Below, in pieces: positions 1 through 4,884 of a DNA stretch of 7,711 nucleotides. Position 1 is the first letter of the stretch; every line of letters starts with the position of its first letter. The stretch spans positions 1 through 7,711 of the forward strand of contig CAADYC010000049.1 of assembly GCA_900753165.1 (NCBI GenBank). Reading direction: 5' to 3'. The notes beneath the pieces were generated by a model. That model was not told the DNA's origin and did not search any database. It saw only the letters and a program-made list of their open reading frames with translations. Source of the stretch: Clostridia bacterium (GTDB lineage: Bacteria > Bacillota > Clostridia > TANB77 > CAG-508). A program made the translations under genes and the position numbers.

Positions 1-2
1 AA

Positions 3-323
3 TGCAAAAAAGATTATTCTGAAGAAGCATGTAATTCAGCAAAATTTATATTAAGTAGAAACATAATATGTGGAAATGCTTTAAGCTTAAAATGTGTTGA
101 TAATGAATGTAAAGATATAGAAAAACCAATCGTATTTTCTGAATGGACATTTCCATTTAATGATTATAGAATGCAAAGAAAAGATTATACATTTGATGAA
201 TTATTAAATGAAAATACTGCAGAAATAAATCTATTATCTGAAAACGAAAGAGAAGGAAAGTTTTTAAAACAATATATATCACATTACAAAAACTTACGCG
301 AGGAGGAAGATAAAGATGAGTAA
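3..323 (+). CDS. C-terminal fragment of a probable DNA methyltransferase subunit of the restriction-modification operon (partial at left edge)
   Basis: An uninterrupted frame enters from the left edge and ends at TAA 321-323, giving 106 visible residues with no start in the window. It contains a segment reading NIICGNALSLK, followed by PIVFSEW and then an RKDYTFDELL-like stretch. From memory, these are typical of the C-terminal part of N6-adenine methyltransferase subunits found just upstream of Eco57I-like methylases, where a NIICGDAL-type phrase precedes an FSEW phrase and a charged YTF/DFTF-x-LL segment. No catalytic motif lies in the visible part, so the methyltransferase call rests on this resemblance and on context. 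The end overlaps the next start by 8 bp and the tail (REEEDKDE) is encoded across that gene's Shine-Dalgarno site, which points to translational coupling. It could instead be a non-catalytic recognition subunit. The gene class is moderately sure; the enzymatic activity is not visible. Confidence 0.6.
   Translation, partial: CKKDYSEEACNSAKFILSRNIICGNALSLKCVDNECKDIEKPIVFSEWTFPFNDYRMQRKDYTFDELLNENTAEINLLSENEREGKFLKQYISHYKNLREEEDKDE
301..306 (+). promoter_or_regulatory. Ribosome binding site of the Eco57I-like methyltransferase gene, inside the upstream coding sequence
   Basis: A perfect AGGAGG lies 9 bases before ATG 316. It sits inside the last codons of the upstream partial gene, so ribosomes finishing that gene pass over it. 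This supports ATG 316 as the true start and makes stoichiometric, coupled translation of the two subunits likely. Confidence 0.85.
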
Positions 324-1872
324 TGGTTTATTAGAAAATGTATACAATCCAGATGTTTTATCATGTTTAGCAAATTTATCAAATGACGAAGTATTTACAT
401 CTCCAGATTTAGTAAATAAGATGTTAGATATGCTACCACAAGAACTTTTTACAGATCCAAATATAAAATTTTTAGACCCAGCATGTAAAACAGGGGTCTT
501 TTTAAGAGAGATTGCAAAAAGATTAATAAAAGGACTTGAAAAAGAAATTCCTGATTTTGATGAAAGAATCAATCATATTTTTAAAAATCAGCTATATGGA
601 ATTGCTGTAACAGAACTAACAAGTTTATTATCAAGAAGAAGTGTATATTGTTCTAAATGGCCTAATGGAGAATATTCAATAGTAAGATTCAAAAATCCAG
701 AAGGAAATATAAAATTTAAAATGACAAAACATGTATGGAAAAATAATAAATGTAAATATTGTGGAGCACCACAGGCTCAATATGATAGAAATAGTAATAT
801 GGAACAATATGCATATGAATTTATACATGTAGATGATGCAGAGGAGATTTTTAATATGAAATTTGACGTAATTATAGGAAACCCGCCTTATCAATTAAGT
901 GATGGAGGAGGAACAGGAGATAGTGCAAAACCTATATATCAACTATTTATACAACAAGCAAAAAAATTAAACCCTAGATATTTAGCAATGATAGTTCCTT
1001 CACGTTGGATGAAAGGTGGAAAAGGACTTGATAATTTTAGAAAAGAAATGATGGAAGATAAAAGAATAAAATATATTTATGACTTTGAAGATGCAAAAGA
1101 ATGTTTTCCAGGAATACACTTAGATGGTGGAGTTAATTATTTTTTATGGGATAAATCATATCAAGGAATGTGTGAATATCACTATAAAGCATTAAATGGA
1201 AAAGAAAATAAATCAACAAGATACTTAAAAAATGATATATCAGGAACAGTTATAAGAGATTATAATCAAATATCAATTATTAATAAAGCAACTGAATATC
1301 ATGAAGAAAAATTTAGCAAAATATGTTCAGCAAGAAATCCATTTGGTTTTTATTCTGATTTATTTAACGAACCAGAAAAATATCCAAAAGCAAAACTTTC
1401 TATGGAAGAAGATGAAAATAAATTAAGAGTTTATGGTGTTAGAGGAAAAAAAGGAGGCTCAAAAAGAGTTGTTGGATATGTAGATAAAGAAAGTGTAGAA
1501 AAATTAAAAGAAGATGTAGGAAAATATAAATTATATTTTTCAAAAGCATATACAACAACAGCTACAGTTCCACCTGAAATCATAATAGGAGTTCCAAATA
1601 CAGTATGTACAGAAACTTTTATAGAAATAGGAACATTTGAAACAGAACAAGAAGCAAGAAACTGTTTATCATATATAAAAACTAAATTTTTTAGAGCATT
1701 ATTATTATACAATAGACATTCATTAAATATATCAAGGGAATCATTTGATTTAATACCTTTGCAAAATTTCGATGAAGAATGGGATGATGCAAAATTATAT
1801 GAAAAATACAATTTAACAACAGAGGAAATAAAATTTATAGAAGATAATATACTAGAAATGAAAGGTGAATAA
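316..1872 (+). CDS. Eco57I-like adenine-specific DNA methyltransferase (restriction-modification)
   Basis: The 518-residue protein should transfer a methyl group from S-adenosylmethionine to adenine N6 in a recognition sequence. Motif I (LDPACKTGVF, D54-F62) binds the cofactor and motif IV is NPPY (189-192) after FDVIIG. The order I before IV fits the gamma class. Motif I has Lys58 where the usual motif has Gly; I recall DPxxKSGVF-type variants from this subfamily. The N-terminus carries NPDVLSCLANLSNDEVFTSP (about 11-30), a phrase I recognise from these methylases, which supports the start at 316. A CKYCGA pair (C146, C149) lies between motifs I and IV and may belong to a small metal site, but only two clustered cysteines are seen. 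The C-terminal third (about 340-518) lacks methylase motifs, resembles the target-recognition part of type IIG-like enzymes, and ends in a typical WDDAKLYEKYNLTTEEIKFIE helix. It lies 2 bp before the nuclease-helicase gene. The methyltransferase call is firm; the target sequence is unknown. Confidence 0.9.
   Translation: MSNGLLENVYNPDVLSCLANLSNDEVFTSPDLVNKMLDMLPQELFTDPNIKFLDPACKTGVFLREIAKRLIKGLEKEIPDFDERINHIFKNQLYGIAVTELTSLLSRRSVYCSKWPNGEYSIVRFKNPEGNIKFKMTKHVWKNNKCKYCGAPQAQYDRNSNMEQYAYEFIHVDDAEEIFNMKFDVIIGNPPYQLSDGGGTGDSAKPIYQLFIQQAKKLNPRYLAMIVPSRWMKGGKGLDNFRKEMMEDKRIKYIYDFEDAKECFPGIHLDGGVNYFLWDKSYQGMCEYHYKALNGKENKSTRYLKNDISGTVIRDYNQISIINKATEYHEEKFSKICSARNPFGFYSDLFNEPEKYPKAKLSMEEDENKLRVYGVRGKKGGSKRVVGYVDKESVEKLKEDVGKYKLYFSKAYTTTATVPPEIIIGVPNTVCTETFIEIGTFETEQEARNCLSYIKTKFFRALLLYNRHSLNISRESFDLIPLQNFDEEWDDAKLYEKYNLTTEEIKFIEDNILEMKGE
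1861..1868 (+). promoter_or_regulatory. Ribosome binding site of the GIY-YIG/helicase gene
   Basis: AAAGGTGA, 6 bases before ATG 1875, lies in the final codons of the methyltransferase gene (stop 1870-1872). It supports ATG 1875 as the start and coupled expression of modification and restriction subunits. Confidence 0.7.
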
Positions 1873-1874
1873 AA

Positions 1875-4748
1875 ATGAAAAATAATTTTTTCCCAGAAAG
1901 ACCTCAAATAGAACCAACAATATATGTATATGAATTAACTGGAGTAGATTCTCATAAGGGATTTGTTAAAGTAGGATATACAGAAAGAGATGTTAAAGAA
2001 AGAATAAAAGAACAATTACATACAAGTGCAGTTGATTTTAAAGTACTATATCAAGAATCAGCAATGCGTTCAGATGGAACAGTATTTAAAGATACAGACA
2101 TTCATAAAATTTTAAAAAGAAATGGATTTAGGCAATTAAAAGAAGGCAAAGATAAAAATGAATGGTTTAATTGTACAGTAGATGATGTTAAATCTGCAAT
2201 AGATGAATTAAAAACAGGAGTACATCATTCAAAAGAGAGAATTTATAATTTCCAAATGAGACCAGAACAAGAAAGAGCGGTAAATAGTACTATAAAATAT
2301 TATAATATGTGCAAAAAAGAAGAAACCGATATTACACCAAAGTTTTTATGGAATGCTAAAATGAGATTTGGAAAAACATTTGCAGCTTATGAATTAGCAA
2401 AAAAAATGGAACTAAAAAAAGTATTAATATTAACATTTAAACCCGCAGTTGAATCAGCATGGGCAGAAGACTTACAAACACATGTTGATTTTGAAGGTTG
2501 GCAATTTATATCAAACAAAGATGCTTCTTTAAATCAAAAAAGTATTGATACTCAATACCAAGAAGCAGATAAAAATAAACCAATCGTTGTTTTTGGTTCA
2601 TTTCAAGATTTACTTGGAACAAATGAAAATGGAGGAATTAAAGCCAAAAACGAATTTATACATACAACAACATGGGATTTAGTTATTTTTGATGAATATC
2701 ATTATGGTGCATGGAGAGAAAAAGCAACAAATCTATTTGAAAAAGTAGATGAAGAAGAAAATTCAGATTTTGATTATGAAAAATATAAAAATAGTGAAGC
2801 TGATAATGCTTATAATGAAACATTTTTGCCAATAAGTACAGATTATTATTTGTTTTTATCAGGAACACCATTTAAAGCATTAAATTCAGGAGAATTTATA
2901 GAAGAACAAATATTTAGTTGGACTTACACAGATGAACAAAAGGCAAAAAAAGAATGGCAAGGAAAAAATAATCCATATAAGGCATTACCTAGAATGGTTA
3001 TGATGACATATAAAATACCTGATAGTATAAGCCAGATAGCAATGCAAGGAGAATTTAATGAATTTGATTTAAATGTATTCTTCCAAGCGGAAGGAAAAGG
3101 AAAAGAAGCAAAATTTAAATACGAAAATGAAGTGCAAAAATGGCTAGATTTAATTAGAGGTTCATATCTACCATCAAATATAGACAATTTAAAATTAGGA
3201 CAAGATCAAAGACCACCTATGCCATTTTCAGATACAAGATTATTAAATGTTTTACAACATACACTATGGTTTCTACCAAATGTAGCATCATGTGATGCAA
3301 TGGAAAATTTGTTAAAGCAAAAACAAAATACATTTTATCATGACTATAATATAGTAAATTGTAGTGGAACAAAAGCTGGAATAGGATTAGAAGCATTAAA
3401 ACCTGTTATGACAGCAATAGGGGACCCACTAAAAAATAAAACAATAACTCTAACATGTGGAAAATTAACAACAGGAGTTACTGTAAAAGCATGGTCTGGA
3501 GTATTTATGCTAAGAAACTTAAAAAGCCCAGAATCATATTTCCAAACAGCATTTAGAGCACAATCACCTTGGGAAATAACAAATGAAGATGGAAAAAATG
3601 AAATAATAAAAAAAGAATGCTATGTTTTTGATTTCGCACTAGATAGAGCATTAAAAGAAATCTCTGATTATAGTTGTCAATTAGACGCACATGAAAGCAA
3701 TCCAGAAAAAAGTGTAGCAGACTTTATAAAATTTTTACCAGTTCTTGCTTATGATGGTTCTTCTATGAAACAAATAAATGCACAAGATGTTTTAGATATT
3801 GCAATGGCAGGAACATCTGCAACTCTATTGGCAAAAAGATGGGAATCTGCATTATTAGTAAATGTTGATAATTATACATTAAAAAGACTATTAGATAATG
3901 AAGAGGCTATGAGAGCAATAATGCATATAGAAGGATTTAGAGCTTTAAATGCAAATACTATTGAAACAATAATAAATAAATCAGATACAGTAAAAAAAGC
4001 AAAAGAAAAATCAGAAAAAATGACAGAAAAAGAAAAGAAAACAATAAGCGAAGAAGAAAAAGAAGTCAAATCTTTAAGAAAACAAGTACAAGAAAAACTT
4101 ATAAAATTTGCTACAAGAATACCTGTTTTTATGTATTTAACTGATTACAGAGAAAGATCATTACAAGATGTTATTACACAATTAGAACCAGATTTGTTTA
4201 AAAAAGTAACAGGTCTTAATACAAAAGATTTTGAAATTTTATGTAGTATTGGAGTATTTAATTCTAGCTTGATGAATGAAGCTATATTTAAATTTAAAAG
4301 ATATGAAGATGCAAGCCTTTCTTATACTGGTATTGACAAACATATTAATGATGAAACAATGGGAGGCTGGGATACAGCTATAAAGAAAAAAGAGTATGAA
4401 TTATTATTCTATAATCAACAAGAATCAATGAAAGAATATATAAATCCATTTAATAAAATAATAGAGGATATTAATAAACAAAAAAATAAACAAAAAGACA
4501 ATAAAAAAGTAGAACAGGCAGAGAAAAAGACAGAAAAAATATATGATAAAACTATTGAAGAACAAATAGAAAAATTTGATTCACTAAAAGAAGGAGATAC
4601 TGTTTATCATCAAAGATTTGGAGCAGGGGAAGTTTCATGGATTGATAAAAAAAGAGCTCATATTAAAGTAAAATTTGGAGATGTTAATAAACAGTTTGTA
4701 TATCCAAATGCTTTTATTCAAGGACATTTAAGTTTTGATAAAAATTAA
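1875..4748 (+). CDS. GIY-YIG (T5orf172-like) nuclease fused to a DExH superfamily 2 helicase with a Tudor-like tail; restriction subunit
   Basis: The 957-residue protein is the likely DNA-cutting and translocating subunit. Residues about 15-110 look like a GIY-YIG/T5orf172 nuclease: IYVYEL (16-21), FVKVGYT (30-36), R43, DIH (75-77) and EWF (96-98). The acidic position before His77 is Asp75, where related domains usually have Glu. Helicase motifs follow: Walker A KMRFGKT (162-168), DEYH (273-276), SGTPF (329-333), GKLTTGVTV (529-537) and a motif VI-like Y-F-Q-T-A-F-R-A-Q (555-563). Two lysine/glutamate-rich, probably coiled-coil stretches lie near 700-740 and 864-900. Residues about 906-950 (GDTVYHQRFGAGEVSWI onward) resemble the C-terminal Tudor-like domain of UvrD/PcrA, which contacts RNA polymerase or other proteins. 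The gene starts 2 bp after the methyltransferase and ends before a terminator. It resembles type III Res only in the motor; the endonuclease is at the N-terminus. The helicase call is very firm, the nuclease good, and the Tudor-like tail likely. Confidence 0.88.
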   Translation: MKNNFFPERPQIEPTIYVYELTGVDSHKGFVKVGYTERDVKERIKEQLHTSAVDFKVLYQESAMRSDGTVFKDTDIHKILKRNGFRQLKEGKDKNEWFNCTVDDVKSAIDELKTGVHHSKERIYNFQMRPEQERAVNSTIKYYNMCKKEETDITPKFLWNAKMRFGKTFAAYELAKKMELKKVLILTFKPAVESAWAEDLQTHVDFEGWQFISNKDASLNQKSIDTQYQEADKNKPIVVFGSFQDLLGTNENGGIKAKNEFIHTTTWDLVIFDEYHYGAWREKATNLFEKVDEEENSDFDYEKYKNSEADNAYNETFLPISTDYYLFLSGTPFKALNSGEFIEEQIFSWTYTDEQKAKKEWQGKNNPYKALPRMVMMTYKIPDSISQIAMQGEFNEFDLNVFFQAEGKGKEAKFKYENEVQKWLDLIRGSYLPSNIDNLKLGQDQRPPMPFSDTRLLNVLQHTLWFLPNVASCDAMENLLKQKQNTFYHDYNIVNCSGTKAGIGLEALKPVMTAIGDPLKNKTITLTCGKLTTGVTVKAWSGVFMLRNLKSPESYFQTAFRAQSPWEITNEDGKNEIIKKECYVFDFALDRALKEISDYSCQLDAHESNPEKSVADFIKFLPVLAYDGSSMKQINAQDVLDIAMAGTSATLLAKRWESALLVNVDNYTLKRLLDNEEAMRAIMHIEGFRALNANTIETIINKSDTVKKAKEKSEKMTEKEKKTISEEEKEVKSLRKQVQEKLIKFATRIPVFMYLTDYRERSLQDVITQLEPDLFKKVTGLNTKDFEILCSIGVFNSSLMNEAIFKFKRYEDASLSYTGIDKHINDETMGGWDTAIKKKEYELLFYNQQESMKEYINPFNKIIEDINKQKNKQKDNKKVEQAEKKTEKIYDKTIEEQIEKFDSLKEGDTVYHQRFGAGEVSWIDKKRAHIKVKFGDVNKQFVYPNAFIQGHLSFDKN

Positions 4749-4756
4749 ATATACAC

Positions 4757-4795
4757 ATATAAAAAAGGTAGAAATTAAATCTATCTTTTTTATAT
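4757..4795 (+). terminator. Rho-independent terminator of the restriction-modification operon
   Basis: The arms 4757-4772 and 4780-4795 form a 16-bp stem with one G-T pair (4768/4784) around a 7-base AATTAAA loop. The 3' arm contains a run of six T (4786-4791), so the hairpin also supplies the T tract. It begins 8 bases after the helicase stop and separates that operon from the deaminase gene. A weak outer A/T stem is expected in a genome this A+T-rich. Confidence 0.75.
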
Positions 4796-4810
4796 TACAG
4801 AAAAGTATAC

Positions 4811-4860
4811 ATAAAATATTGAAAATAACTAAAATCTATGATAAAATATTGAATTAACTA
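4811..4860 (+). repeat. Imperfect direct repeat covering the deaminase promoter
   Basis: ATAAAATATTGAA occurs at 4811-4823 and again at 4841-4853, 30 bases apart. Both copies are followed shortly by TAACTA (4826-4831 and 4855-4860). The first copy holds the -35 element and the second overlaps the -10. The spacing is close to three helical turns, so two copies could be bound on one face of the DNA. It may equally be a chance or slippage product in A+T-rich DNA. Confidence 0.55.
4819..4847 (+). promoter_or_regulatory. Sigma-70/SigA-type promoter of the adenosine deaminase-like gene
   Basis: TTGAAA (4819-4824) is followed after 17 bases by TAAAAT (4842-4847), with TGA just before it (4839-4841) forming an extended -10. 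Transcription would start near 4854, leaving a leader of about 30 bases before ATG 4885. This gives the gene its own promoter downstream of the operon terminator. It is a sequence-only prediction. Confidence 0.65.
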
Positions 4861-4884
4861 ATTAATAGAAATGGAGAAAAATAA

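Noticed and set aside
1443..1457. A7 followed by GGAGG inside the methyltransferase as an internal ribosome site
   Set aside because: It encodes RGKKGG in frame and no suitably spaced start opens an alternative coding frame.
3..1872. A frameshift splitting one long methyltransferase into the partial first gene and the 518-residue gene
   Set aside because: The second gene has a perfect AGGAGG 9 bases before its ATG and begins with a family-typical N-terminus, so two separate subunits are more likely.
2399..2406. Homopolymer A8 (and several A7 runs such as 3608-3614) as phase-variation switches
   Set aside because: Runs of this length are expected in Lys-rich coding sequence at this base composition, and all frames are intact.
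4749..4884. Riboswitch or small RNA between the helicase and deaminase genes
   Set aside because: The 136 bases are accounted for by a terminator, a promoter with a repeat and a ribosome site, with no additional G/C-containing structure.
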